A stretch of 38,890 bases of DNA, taken from the IMG/VR virus record IMGVR_UViG_3300031111_000019, positions 1 to 38,890 of that record; one strand, 5' to 3'. Origin of the DNA: a virus. Below are positions 23,082-32,268 of this stretch, piece by piece (position 1 is the stretch's first letter; every line of letters starts with the position of its first letter). Under the pieces are notes generated by a model. The model was not told where the DNA came from. It saw only the letters and a list, made by a program, of their open reading frames with translations, and made no database searches. The translations under genes were made by a program, and so were the position numbers.

Positions 23082-23339
23082 ATGAAAGTATATTTGAAAG
23101 CGCGGCAACGCGAAGAACTACCGGGGGGCGGCGCCAGGGAACGACGGGGGCCCGGATTCTTTAACGTCCCATCAGAGCTGGCGGCGGAATGGGTGGAGGC
23201 GGGTCTTGCCTACTACGCGACGAAAGACAACGAGATAATCTATCCGGAGCCAGAGCCGGAGTTGCCCCCGTCTTTCGAATCTGCTCTCGATGATATGATC
23301 GACGACGAGGAAAAGGAGCTAGAAGATGGCGAGATCTGA
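23082..23339 (+). CDS. Small unknown acidic-tailed protein
   Basis: 85 residues from the ATG at 23082 with GAGG 5 nt or so upstream; a GTG at 23076 in frame is less likely. The protein has a basic N-terminal part (MKVYLKARQREELPGGG) and a very acidic C-terminus (EPEPELPP, then DDMIDDEEKELEDGEI). The same build (short beta part plus a charged tail) occurs in the 105-residue gene at 20909, both ending with a hydrophobic segment around AAK/AAE..V.AG..xY. No function assigned. Confidence 0.65.
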   Translation: MKVYLKARQREELPGGGARERRGPGFFNVPSELAAEWVEAGLAYYATKDNEIIYPEPEPELPPSFESALDDMIDDEEKELEDGEI

Positions 23340-23691
23340 TTTGACTGTGACTACGGTCCCCGCTTGGGGGGATGGTTTAGCCGATGCTGGGTTTGAAGCA
23401 GTAGACCAGCCGAACGGTGACGCTTTTGTGATCGAGAAACCAACGGTAGTGTTGTTTAACAACGGCAGCGGCGGATCCCTTACTGTGACTCTAAACCTCC
23501 CGGCGTCTAGGCATACAGCGAACGACGCCGTCACGAAAACTTTCGCAGTAGCAAATGGAGACATAGGGGTCGCTGTTTTGGATCCAGCCTTGTATATCCA
23601 ATCAGATGGTAAGGCATGGTTAGACTACTCGACCGGGTCGAGTGTGACTGTTGCTGTGTGCGAAATAACTGCAACGCCCGGTATCGGGTAA
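23326..23691 (+). CDS. Unknown beta-rich virion-like protein
   Basis: 121 residues. AGGAG lies 7 nt before the ATG, which overlaps the previous gene. It is almost all beta: LTVTTVPAW, VVLFNNGSGGSLTVTLNLP, TKTFAVANGDIGVAVLDP, SVTVAVCEITATPG. The small beta-sandwich pattern is like virion decoration or tail accessory proteins. It lies directly before the tail tube gene, so tail or neck decoration is plausible; nothing specific is identified. Confidence 0.65.
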   Translation: MARSDLTVTTVPAWGDGLADAGFEAVDQPNGDAFVIEKPTVVLFNNGSGGSLTVTLNLPASRHTANDAVTKTFAVANGDIGVAVLDPALYIQSDGKAWLDYSTGSSVTVAVCEITATPGIG

Positions 23692-23701
23692 GAGGTAAGT
23701 A

Positions 23702-24100
23702 ATGGCTATTATTCACGGTAGATTGAGCAACGTCACCTTCAGCGGTTCGGCTGTTGGTGGGATCATTGATGCATCCTTTTCCGGGAGCCGCGCGGAACTA
23801 GACTCCACGGAGCATGATGATGCTGCTCGGACGTATATTTCCGGCCGCATGGATGCGACGGTTGACTTGTCCTTGCATTGGGACGAGGCCGATTCGGGAC
23901 AGGGCGCGTTGGCGGATAACTGGTTCAACAACACGGGAGCAGAAGCACTGGTGTTTCGGATGCAAACCGCAGGCGGCGCACATTCGTACACCGCAAACGC
24001 TTTTGTAACGTCATGGAATCCGAGCGGCCCGAATGACGACACGGGTAAGGTTTCATGTACGCTTCGCATCTCCGGAGCTGTGACTCAGGCTACGCAGTAG
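23702..24100 (+). CDS. Major tail tube protein
   Basis: 132 residues with a compact beta fold: SNVTFSGSAVGGIIDASFSG, then AELDSTEHDDAARTYISGR, ATVDLSLHWDEAD and a last strand GKVSCTLRISGAV. The motif of a short loop with EHDDAA, a TYISG-type turn and final 'gkvs.tl...G' strand is that of TP901-type/HK97-like tail tube subunits. It polymerises into the tail tube around the tape measure. It is just upstream of the chaperone and tape measure genes, the standard place. Confidence 0.82.
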   Translation: MAIIHGRLSNVTFSGSAVGGIIDASFSGSRAELDSTEHDDAARTYISGRMDATVDLSLHWDEADSGQGALADNWFNNTGAEALVFRMQTAGGAHSYTANAFVTSWNPSGPNDDTGKVSCTLRISGAVTQATQ

Positions 24101-24346
24101 ATGATTGTTTCTGCGGTAAAGGGTTGGCGGGGCCTATACTCGCTAGATACCGATAGGCTTGAGACTAGAGAGATCGCTTTTTGGTCTCAAGTCGACGACT
24201 ATGTGTATGGTGTAGTGACAGATGATAGGGGTCAGCTCACCCCCGCTCCAGAGATATTGGGGTTCATGGGGTATCTTGATCCAGATGATAACCCGATTGG
24301 CGTTGCCAGTAAGATAATGGCAAGCCGGGAGAAATATGATGGCTAA
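24101..24346 (+). CDS. Unknown 81-residue tail-region protein
   Basis: Unrecognised. The ATG follows the tail tube stop directly (TAG-ATG) with no ribosome site, so translation is probably by reinitiation. The content (GWRGLYSLDTDRL, DYVYGVVTDDRGQLTPAPEI, MGYLDPDDNP) looks like a short beta-rich protein. Its stop overlaps the next gene. Possibly part of the tail tube/chaperone set. Confidence 0.65.
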   Translation: MIVSAVKGWRGLYSLDTDRLETREIAFWSQVDDYVYGVVTDDRGQLTPAPEILGFMGYLDPDDNPIGVASKIMASREKYDG

Positions 24347-24803
24347 TAGAAAACGCGGTGAAGTTGAAATAGTCTTGGACGGGTGCGAACGTGTTTTGGT
24401 TTTTGACTGGAATGCGATCAGCGATCTAGAGCAACAGTTCGGCGGAAAGTCCGTTGAAGAGATTTTTCTTTCAGGCTCCGGTATCTCGAGACTCGCTTTG
24501 CGGGAGGCCGTGCGCGTGGGCTTGATTCGTAAGTACAAGCCCCTACCCTCGAAGAAGGTTGGCCAGATGCTGTCAAAAACGATCCAGTGTCCGGAGGACT
24601 TGCAGAATCTCATCAAGGCAGTTTTGTCCGGCGTATTAGCGGCATCCGGCCATTCGGATGATGCGATCGAAAGCCTTGAGAAGGAGCTGTCCCCCGACGA
24701 GGATTCAGACGAAGAAGAGCCCGCCGTGTTGCTCGACGAAAGGAGCGATGTCCTAAAAGACGCGGACCCTCAGAGGCGGGAACAAGAGACTGGCGAAAGC
24801 TAA
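24339..24803 (+). CDS. Tail assembly chaperone (gpG-like)
   Basis: 154 residues from the ATG at 24339 (GGGAG 7 nt upstream); the adjacent ATG at 24336 is an alternative. A helical body (LQNLIKAVLSGVLAASG) is followed by a very acidic tail (LSPDEDSDEEEPAVLLDERSD), typical of tail assembly chaperones that bind the tape measure. The neighbouring frame is open from 24680 to 25084, see the next gene. Assignment rests on position between tail tube and tape measure and on the acidic tail. Confidence 0.72.
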   Translation: MANRKRGEVEIVLDGCERVLVFDWNAISDLEQQFGGKSVEEIFLSGSGISRLALREAVRVGLIRKYKPLPSKKVGQMLSKTIQCPEDLQNLIKAVLSGVLAASGHSDDAIESLEKELSPDEDSDEEEPAVLLDERSDVLKDADPQRREQETGES

Positions 24804-24808
24804 TCTCA

Positions 24809-25084
24809 ATGCATGCCGAGGTTGGGATCACGCCGGAGGAATTTTGGAGCATGACCCCATTCGAATCGGCTGCATTTTTCGATGGACGGGCAAACGCAAT
24901 TGACAGGGACTTGTGCATGCAATCCAGGTTTGTTGCGAGTCTCATGAATTGCTGGGTGACGAAAGGGCACAAGGTACAACCAGAGGATCTGTACAGGCCG
25001 AAGGACTATAGGGAGAAGCCCAATTTTGTAAGCAAGGACGACTTTGTGGAGTACATGAGAAAGCGGGGCGGGGAAGATGGGTAG
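24809..25084 (+). CDS. Second tail assembly chaperone (gpT-like), possible frameshift partner
   Basis: 91 residues starting at the ATG at 24809, five bases after the gpG-like stop. There is no ribosome site, yet the frame, which is -1 relative to the gpG-like gene, is open back to 24680. This is the gpG/gpGT layout of tailed phages, in which a fraction of ribosomes shift back one base to make a fused product. No canonical slippery heptamer is present in 24680-24803; CTAAAAG at 24753-24759 is the nearest weak candidate. The protein (GITPEEFWSMTPFESAAFFDG; FVEYMRKRGGEDG) is small and helical. It overlaps the tape measure start by 8 nt. Confidence 0.65.
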   Translation: MHAEVGITPEEFWSMTPFESAAFFDGRANAIDRDLCMQSRFVASLMNCWVTKGHKVQPEDLYRPKDYREKPNFVSKDDFVEYMRKRGGEDG

Positions 25085-27854
25085 TCAGTTACTGGGCACA
25101 CTCGGCGTCAAGCTGTCGGCGGACTCCACAGAATTCAACCAACGCATTGACGCTGCCAAGGAAAAGCTGCACAGCGTGTCGGCCACCGCACGATCGGTTG
25201 CCGTGAAGTCAGCTGTTGCTTTCGCAGGTATTGCTGGGATCGGGGGTATCTTTGCCAAGACAGCCAGTGACGCAATTGAAAACCTCAATGTTATTGAAAC
25301 AACGTTTGGAAAAAAGCTAACCCCCGTTGTTTTGGATTGGTCCAAAAAGTCCGCAGAAGCGATGGGCAGATCCGAGCTTCAAATGGCCACTTTTGCCGGC
25401 CGTTTACAATCTGTGATACGCCCAATGGTTGGATCAAAAGAGGCGGCTTCGGGTATGTCAACGGCCCTTTCTGGACTGGCTGTTGACCTTGGGAGTTTCT
25501 ATAACGTCGCGGATGATGACGCATTAATAGCACTGAGAGCTGGCTTGGTTGGTGAGATGGAGCCGATGAAACGGTTCGGTGTTGTTATGACAGAAGCCGC
25601 CCTAAAAATGTTTGCGCTTAAACAAGGGATTCAAAAGTCTGTGGCCGAGATGTCGATTGCCGAAAAGACTGCGTTGAGATACCAGTTCATCATGGCGCAT
25701 ACAACCGATGCGCAGGGAGATGCGGCAAAAACACACAATACCTTTGCCAATGTGTTGAAAAGTCTAGGCGGCCTCTTCACGGATATATCACAATCGATAG
25801 GTCAGGCGATGCTCCCAGCCTTGACAGACATGGCTATAACTATACGGGATGCAATGAAGTGGTTCAAAAAACTGTCACCAGCCACGTATGAATTCATAGG
25901 CTATGCAATTCTTGCTGCCGGGGCCGTTACCGGTTTGATCACGATTTTTGCTGGGGCGGTTGCCGTGGTAGCAATGTTAGCCGCCTCCATGAGTGCAGTC
26001 GTTTTGGTAGCTCAGGGGTTGGTTGTTGTAGCCCTAGCAGCCGGCGCAGCGTTCCTGTTTTTGAGCAATTCCGCCAAGCCTGGCGAGACGATGTTGCAGC
26101 GCATATCCAGAGCCTTTACGGAGATAGGAGATGCGGTACATGCGGTATGGTCACAGTATATCGAACCATTCATTTCTGGGATCGTGGAGGGTTTCTCCCC
26201 TGTCATACAAGTACTGTCGGAGGTATGGCACAGTGTAAAGGCGTCTGTAATTGATGCCATGACAACCATTAGAGAGGCCCTGGGGACATCCGCTGAGAGC
26301 GCGAAGGTAGATTGGTTTTCTGTTGGCGAGGCTGTTGGGTCAGCCATTGCGTTTGTTGTTGGGGGTGTTGCATCTTTGATAGAGGCTTTGGCGGGGCTTG
26401 CTGCATGGGCCGCCCCTGCTGTTGTGCCCGTTGGCAAAGCTCTGTATAAGTTGGTGGCCACACCGTTGAGAATAATCCACGAAGCGCTTGGGTTGGTATA
26501 CGACGGATTCAAAGATTTGTTTTCCGGGGATATCCTAAGCGGTCTGAAGAAGATAGGGCTAGGTCTAGCAGACGGCATCCTCTGGCCTGTGCGTACAGTG
26601 CTTGGGATTCTAACCGATCTGTTTAACGATTTCATTGAATACATCCCGAAAAAACTGAAGAGGTTTCTTCCAGAATCTTTTGAAGAATCCGTTGGGAAGT
26701 TTACCGCAACCCTCAAGAAATTTGCAGACAAGGGCGTGTCGGGTTTGCTTGGGGTTGGGCCCAAACCAGAACAAGGGGCGGACGACAGCAAACGCCGCCG
26801 CAAAAAACTGTCTTTTGATCTTCCTGATTTTTCTGGGTTTCAATTGGCTGGAAACAAAAACACGTCTGCCGGTCTTGAAGGTGGCGGCAGAAGCGCCCTA
26901 ATAGATGATATCAAGGTGAAATTAGACCAAGAGATTGCCGGTATTGGCTCTGAACTGGCTGAGCAGATTAATGGGGCCGCTACGGAAATAGGGCCCACAA
27001 TCGCGGACGGGATGAAGTACGCCGGGGAGACGTTGACATCGGCTTTTGTTTCCAACGTGGAAGGCCTAGGCGATGTCATTGAAGGGGCCAAGGCAGGCAT
27101 GGAAGCGGGGGGTCCGTGGGGCGCTGTGATAGGCGCCATCGTAGCTTTGCTACAAAGGACCGAGGCGTTCAGCACAGTGATAGACCTCGCGAATACAGGG
27201 CTTGAATTTGTGGTCAAATCACTAGACGAATTCATCAAGCCACTTATGCCCCTTGTCCATATCTTCCACAAGTCAATTATGATTGGCATGCAACTAGCCA
27301 AGACTACCCATATGTTTGGGATCACAACTGAGATTCTGGCAAAAGCCTTTGAATGGGTTGCTGGGTTATTCAACACCATACAAGGCTCTATCATCAACGC
27401 GTTCAATTGGGTCATAGAGAAGCTCGCTAAATGGGTCGGAAAAATCAAAGGCAGTTGGGGGGATTCCCTACGAAAGCTCAAGATCAAGTTTGAGGACCCT
27501 GACGCAACAAACGGTATTGATGTATTGGGGGATAAACTCGGAGGCTTGGGCGACATCGTAATGGACACGGAAGACAACATGAGCAAGCTAAACGAAAGTC
27601 TGCTCAATGCTCCGGAGGGGTTCAAGGTTGCGGCCGCCGCGTATCAAGCTATTGATGCGTCAGGGGATGCTCCTACTTTTGTCGGCGACACGGCATCACA
27701 GGGGGCCACGACAATAAACATTCAAGTTGATAGCTCCGAGGAGGCGGCGGACATAATCATCGATAGGCTTGAGCAGCGCGGATATTCCGAGACCGGGAAT
27801 ATTTTTGGTGACTTCGGCCCGAAGCGGTACGCCGTGAGCACAGGAGGTGCATAG
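25077..27854 (+). CDS. Tape measure protein
   Basis: 925 residues, by far the longest of the mid-tail genes, directly after the chaperones as usual. The N-terminus is typical (LGVKLSADSTEFNQRIDAAKEKL), with Ala/Gly hydrophobic stretches at about 42-60 and 275-330 (ILAAGAVTGLITIFAGAVAV; VVLVAQGLVVVALAAGAAFL) that can enter host membranes. Long helical stretches alternate with them, and the end (ATTINIQVDSSEEAADIIID) is also family-typical. It sets tail length; at about 0.15 nm per residue this implies roughly 140 nm, an inference. Its stop is followed by an overlapping GTG. Confidence 0.93.
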   Translation: MGSQLLGTLGVKLSADSTEFNQRIDAAKEKLHSVSATARSVAVKSAVAFAGIAGIGGIFAKTASDAIENLNVIETTFGKKLTPVVLDWSKKSAEAMGRSELQMATFAGRLQSVIRPMVGSKEAASGMSTALSGLAVDLGSFYNVADDDALIALRAGLVGEMEPMKRFGVVMTEAALKMFALKQGIQKSVAEMSIAEKTALRYQFIMAHTTDAQGDAAKTHNTFANVLKSLGGLFTDISQSIGQAMLPALTDMAITIRDAMKWFKKLSPATYEFIGYAILAAGAVTGLITIFAGAVAVVAMLAASMSAVVLVAQGLVVVALAAGAAFLFLSNSAKPGETMLQRISRAFTEIGDAVHAVWSQYIEPFISGIVEGFSPVIQVLSEVWHSVKASVIDAMTTIREALGTSAESAKVDWFSVGEAVGSAIAFVVGGVASLIEALAGLAAWAAPAVVPVGKALYKLVATPLRIIHEALGLVYDGFKDLFSGDILSGLKKIGLGLADGILWPVRTVLGILTDLFNDFIEYIPKKLKRFLPESFEESVGKFTATLKKFADKGVSGLLGVGPKPEQGADDSKRRRKKLSFDLPDFSGFQLAGNKNTSAGLEGGGRSALIDDIKVKLDQEIAGIGSELAEQINGAATEIGPTIADGMKYAGETLTSAFVSNVEGLGDVIEGAKAGMEAGGPWGAVIGAIVALLQRTEAFSTVIDLANTGLEFVVKSLDEFIKPLMPLVHIFHKSIMIGMQLAKTTHMFGITTEILAKAFEWVAGLFNTIQGSIINAFNWVIEKLAKWVGKIKGSWGDSLRKLKIKFEDPDATNGIDVLGDKLGGLGDIVMDTEDNMSKLNESLLNAPEGFKVAAAAYQAIDASGDAPTFVGDTASQGATTINIQVDSSEEAADIIIDRLEQRGYSETGNIFGDFGPKRYAVSTGGA

Positions 27855-29509
27855 TGGCTTTTCTCGAGATCAACGGGTGGACCATCCCGGTTGCGTCTTG
27901 CAAGCAAAAGCATCAGCTATTGGGCGGGCGTGGTCGCGCATATGACGGCACGCCACAGATGCAAGACAGGGGTCGCAAGCGGATATTCGAGTGCAAGACG
28001 CCACCCCTGACAGAGCAGGCGAGGGAAGCAATCATCGGTTTGATCAACGGAGACGGCTACGTTTTCCCCTACTCGGCGGACTTGTATTCGCACAAGGGAT
28101 GGGGGCCTAAGACCGCTGCCGTGACCGCTACCGTGACCGAATCAACCGCAGCAGACGGAGATCGCGTTGCGGCTATGGATTATCGATTCTCCGCAACCCC
28201 GGCCGCTCCTCAGCCCTACTCCCCTACCAGATCTGGACAGCTGGAAGTAAACCCGGCTACGACGAATCTGTTGGGGGCAGATTCCAGGGACGCCGAAAAC
28301 GCGACGACGGGGTACTCGACGGTCGGTGGATCGTCTCTAGCTGCAGACACTACCAACTATTGGCAAGGTACGAAATCCGTTAAAGTGACCACATCGAGTT
28401 CAGGGCAAGGGGTCCAAACCACGGCTATCGATCCCGGTGCGGGGTCCGCAAACAAAGTCTACGTGGGGTCTGTTTACGTCAAGCCCCTGGATAGCATGCC
28501 GTTTAAAGATCTTCGCATCACCATGGTAGACGGGACGAATGCTGCCACCAATACCGTCAAGACAGCAATGTCAGGATATGACGGGACGTGGGTAAGGCTT
28601 ACGGGGTATATCACGATAGGTGGGGTTGATTGTCGATCCCTCACAATGCAGGTAGTCACTGACGACGCATCCACGCCGGATTTTTGTTGTGATGGATTCC
28701 AGATCGAGGAGAGTGTCTATACGGATCATCCGGAAGCGCGTTTTGCAACGGCATGGGTTGACGGCACGCGGGCAGCTGGCGACCTGGCCTATGACCTGTC
28801 TTTTTGCAATACCGTGGTTGACTGGTCTATAGGGGCGTGGTTCTACGTTGGCCCACAGTGGTTGAGCGAGTTGAACCCGACAACGCTTATCAAATGCGTT
28901 GGTACGGATGATACGGAAATTCACATAGAGAGATCTACGGGGGTGAACGATAGGCTTAGTTTCACAATACAAGACGGGGACGGGACCTCCTACACCCTGT
29001 CAAGTGACATAGTTTTTGGCGGCTACAAGTGGAACTTCATCGGTGTAAGCTACCGTCGAGATCCTGAAACAGGCGAGGACCATATGGCCCTTGTGCAAGC
29101 GTCCGCCGACGATGAAGAATATGTAACAGAAGCTGCATCTAGTGTTGACTTTGCTTTTGATGCATTAGATACTATGTATGTAGGGCATAATAACGAATCG
29201 GAATACTGGCTAGGCCCAATCGGCAATTTAATGTTTTTCCCATTCGCGGTACCTGAAGATATGTGGACCGGTATCTGGTCAGACCTTGCGGGCGAGGGCA
29301 CCGGGGGGTCGGATGACAGGGACTTGCCCCAATGGCCCAGAAAGTATGTTAGGGGCGACGCCATGATCAATTATTCGTCGGGGGATAACCTTGCATACGC
29401 TGCCCTGTTTGAAGGGCAAGTTACCGGCGTTGACATGATGGTAGGGCGGGTTAGTGGTGCTATGCGTACTAACCTGGGGGCTGTAAGCTTCACGCTCGAG
29501 GAAGTATGA
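27854..29509 (+). CDS. Distal tail protein with inserted carbohydrate-binding/LamG-like region
   Basis: 551 residues starting at GTG, four bases after AGGAGGTG, overlapping the tape measure stop. Residues about 1-90 (MAFLEINGWTIPVASCKQ; RKRIFECKTPPLTEQA) and the end (YAALFEGQVTGVDMMVGRVSG) look like one tail protein, the kind placed right after the tape measure. Between them are two beta-sandwich-like parts: one about 130-300 (ADTTNYWQGTKSVKVTTSSS; CCDGFQIEES, typical of carbohydrate-binding modules) and one about 310-460 (SIGAWFYVG; YVGHNNESEYWLGPIGNLMFF, LamG-like). It may bind host surface sugars. Its stop overlaps the next ATG. Confidence 0.72.
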   Translation: MAFLEINGWTIPVASCKQKHQLLGGRGRAYDGTPQMQDRGRKRIFECKTPPLTEQAREAIIGLINGDGYVFPYSADLYSHKGWGPKTAAVTATVTESTAADGDRVAAMDYRFSATPAAPQPYSPTRSGQLEVNPATTNLLGADSRDAENATTGYSTVGGSSLAADTTNYWQGTKSVKVTTSSSGQGVQTTAIDPGAGSANKVYVGSVYVKPLDSMPFKDLRITMVDGTNAATNTVKTAMSGYDGTWVRLTGYITIGGVDCRSLTMQVVTDDASTPDFCCDGFQIEESVYTDHPEARFATAWVDGTRAAGDLAYDLSFCNTVVDWSIGAWFYVGPQWLSELNPTTLIKCVGTDDTEIHIERSTGVNDRLSFTIQDGDGTSYTLSSDIVFGGYKWNFIGVSYRRDPETGEDHMALVQASADDEEYVTEAASSVDFAFDALDTMYVGHNNESEYWLGPIGNLMFFPFAVPEDMWTGIWSDLAGEGTGGSDDRDLPQWPRKYVRGDAMINYSSGDNLAYAALFEGQVTGVDMMVGRVSGAMRTNLGAVSFTLEEV

Positions 29510-32226
29510 GATCCACGACGACCCAGAGCCAAGCCGCTGCGCTTGCTAGCCTCAAGGATTTGGCTACTCACGTGCGTGTCAGCGTGGATGACGGCACGGG
29601 CTCGTACACTGATTTGACGGACCTAGAGGGGTACAACTGGATCCATAGTGTGACCTACAACGAAAAGGCGGGGCAACCCACGGTCACTGCAACCGTCAAG
29701 CTGACTCGGGAGAATCACAAGCTAAGTCTCTCCCCCTTTGTGGATGGATCGAAGTTAAACGCTTCGGGGACTGTTGTAGACATAGGTCGAAAGATCAAAA
29801 TCGAAACGGCCGTGCTCCCGGCGGGTAAAGGCCCAGCAACGAATGAATGGGAGGAAATATTCCGCGGATACATTGAAGATATTGAGTGGGAACGTAACCC
29901 CATGGTCCTCAAGTGCCAGGACTTGGGGTCAGAACTTGTGGCATGGTTCATTGAAAACCAGTATGTCTATGCTACCACTGATAATGCTTTGGATGAAGTT
30001 GTTCAAGACATCGTCGATGACAACAATCCCTCGGTCCAGGTTGTGGCGGCGGAGTTTACATGGAATGGTAATACAACGGTTACGGCTACCGGTGGAGACA
30101 CAAGCGAGCTATCAGTCGATGACTACATAGGGTACACACAAGGGCCCTATTTCCAGATTGACTCCATCAATCCGAATGTGTCTGTAACTATCCTGAATCC
30201 GTTTAGCCGAACGATACCATCAGGGGATGGGGCGGGGTCAACTTTATTGATAGAGGAAGATGATAGAATCTCATTACAGATAGATGGCGCCGCCCCCGCA
30301 TGGGCCATACACGAGTACTACCAGACAAAGGATCGACTCCTTCCCGCTATCCGACGCATAGCCCAACAGATAGGCTATGAGATCAATTACAGGTGGAACA
30401 GTAGCACAGAAGCCTTTGAGCTTACACTGTGGGAGCCGGATAGGTCAGCATCCACGCCGGATGTGACGATAGGCCCGGGGCAGTATAAGGACGTCAAAAA
30501 ACTGAACATGAGCCGCAGCAAGATTCGGAACAAGATCCGAGTGACGGCTGAGGTTTCCGGGGTTGTCAAATCCGTAGTGAGAGAAGACGCCGCGAGTCAA
30601 GCGAAGTATGGTGTAAGATACATGGAGGCCACACGAAAGTCGACAGACCAGATCGATACGCAGGCCGAGCTCCAGGATTTTGGTGACATCATATTGGCAG
30701 ATCTCAAGGACCCCGGCGCGGATTTGAGTGTCACCATCCCGTACCGATGGGACCTAGAAATCGGGGACTATGTCCGCTTCTCGGCGGACAACGTGCGGTT
30801 TGATACGGATCAGGATTTTGGGGTTGTGTCTCTATCTCACACCCTACCGAATAGGGGCGAACCTACCACTACAATAGGGGTGCGCGGGAAGCCCTCCGGC
30901 GGCGTTAATCGTTGGCTTGAGCTCGAAGGCATGCCAGGCGTTGCCCCTCCCGTAGACCTGAAATCAGATAATGCGGCGGAGAACGTTGCGGCATCTGCAG
31001 GGGCTAGCAGTGTCACCATTACATATGATGATCCCAGATCTATGTCCCCTCCAATAAATGACTGGGCCACTACTTTGTGTTATTTGCGGTACGATGCAGA
31101 CCCGGGAGACCCGCCGGGTGCTTCGTACTTGGTTGCTGCCGGGAAACAAACGCGATTCGAAATAGGTGGATTGATCCCCGGTGGGGAGTATCAAGGGCGG
31201 CTTGTTATCATGGACGAAGGTGGAAACATTGCAGCGACATCCACCGTTGTTGTTCAAGCCACACAAAAAGTCACAGCATACCATATGGACGAGGACAGCA
31301 CAAGAGCGGTACGACTACCAAACGGTGATTTTGGAACCCAGACACTCGATGTAACCACAAACCCGCCGGATTCATGGAGTATGGGGACTGCCGGGTGGGG
31401 CGCAGCGGACGATGTCTATATAGACACAACGGAGCATCAGACGGGGTCTAGATCGATTGTGTTCCAGGACGCGGGCGGAGATATGTGGTCAGACTATTTT
31501 CCCGTCAATGAGGGAGAGATACTGGCCTTTGAAATGGTTCTCAAGCTGAGTGCAAATTCGGTAGGGGGGACATTCCGAAATTACGTTAGGTATTACACAA
31601 ACGCAAGGCCAACAATACTAACCACAACAAGTCTCCAGAATTTAGATCTCAGTGCACTTTCCACAGGTACGTGGCTGCGGTATGTTGATAGGTTGTGTGT
31701 TCCGACAAACGCACGTTACGCCAAGATCAGATTGTCTCACGTGAAAGGTGCAACAACCCACGATGTTTTTGTAGATCGGCACAACGTAGTTAAAGATTCA
31801 GATGCGGTAAATGTCGAACGCAATTCAACACAGAGTATCAACAGTGGTACATGGACCACAATCCTATTCAATAACGTCATACAGGACTACTCGAGTTCTT
31901 ACAACTCAGGGACTGGGTACTATTATGGCCCAGCAATAGGGGCTGCAACGTGGCTCTTTTCTGCCAGCTCTGAGATAGCCTCACTTGGGGCCGGAAAAGA
32001 AGTGCAGCTCAGGATTGCTGTTACTCAAAAGGGATCGACTCGATACTATTATGGGACAGTGTCAACACCTTCGAGCATAGGCAATACCTGTGTGCATGCA
32101 ACAACGGGCCCCATAGATATTGTTGCCGCGGATGCAATTGTTGTTCAAATAAAACATAATCATGGATCGGCTTTGAATATTCCTGCCAATGGTGCATTTT
32201 TTCGGGGTGTTCAAGGTGGATGGTAG
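29506..32226 (+). CDS. Tail hub/baseplate protein with fibronectin III-like and sugar-binding-like parts
   Basis: 906 residues. The first about 470 residues (MRSTTTQSQAAALASLKDLA; YNEKAGQPTVTATVKLTREN; YIEDIEWERNPMVLKCQDLG; then YQTKDRLLPAIRRIAQQIGY) look like a phage tail hub. Residues about 478-583 resemble a fibronectin III domain (SSVTITYDDPRS; RFEIGGLIPGGEYQGRLVI). Residues about 595-765 (GDFGTQTLDVTTNPPDSW; SRSIVFQDAGGDMWSDYFPV) resemble a carbohydrate-binding sandwich. The last about 140 residues are Tyr/Ser-rich (SSSYNSGTGYYYGPAIG). Likely at the tail tip, contacting the host; the domain names are by eye. Confidence 0.72.
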   Translation: MRSTTTQSQAAALASLKDLATHVRVSVDDGTGSYTDLTDLEGYNWIHSVTYNEKAGQPTVTATVKLTRENHKLSLSPFVDGSKLNASGTVVDIGRKIKIETAVLPAGKGPATNEWEEIFRGYIEDIEWERNPMVLKCQDLGSELVAWFIENQYVYATTDNALDEVVQDIVDDNNPSVQVVAAEFTWNGNTTVTATGGDTSELSVDDYIGYTQGPYFQIDSINPNVSVTILNPFSRTIPSGDGAGSTLLIEEDDRISLQIDGAAPAWAIHEYYQTKDRLLPAIRRIAQQIGYEINYRWNSSTEAFELTLWEPDRSASTPDVTIGPGQYKDVKKLNMSRSKIRNKIRVTAEVSGVVKSVVREDAASQAKYGVRYMEATRKSTDQIDTQAELQDFGDIILADLKDPGADLSVTIPYRWDLEIGDYVRFSADNVRFDTDQDFGVVSLSHTLPNRGEPTTTIGVRGKPSGGVNRWLELEGMPGVAPPVDLKSDNAAENVAASAGASSVTITYDDPRSMSPPINDWATTLCYLRYDADPGDPPGASYLVAAGKQTRFEIGGLIPGGEYQGRLVIMDEGGNIAATSTVVVQATQKVTAYHMDEDSTRAVRLPNGDFGTQTLDVTTNPPDSWSMGTAGWGAADDVYIDTTEHQTGSRSIVFQDAGGDMWSDYFPVNEGEILAFEMVLKLSANSVGGTFRNYVRYYTNARPTILTTTSLQNLDLSALSTGTWLRYVDRLCVPTNARYAKIRLSHVKGATTHDVFVDRHNVVKDSDAVNVERNSTQSINSGTWTTILFNNVIQDYSSSYNSGTGYYYGPAIGAATWLFSASSEIASLGAGKEVQLRIAVTQKGSTRYYYGTVSTPSSIGNTCVHATTGPIDIVAADAIVVQIKHNHGSALNIPANGAFFRGVQGGW

Positions 32227-32268
32227 CAGAGGAATGCTAACAAAGGGGTCAACCCCAAGGAGAAAGAC

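Noticed and set aside
26012-27625. Two long minus-strand open frames (263 and 261 codons) opposite the tape measure gene
   Set aside because: Shadows of the plus-strand coding sequence, without ribosome sites or domains.
32245-32256. GGGG-TCAA-CCCC as a terminator before the repeat protein gene
   Set aside because: Only a 4-bp stem and no T-run; it sits next to the ribosome site and is probably chance.
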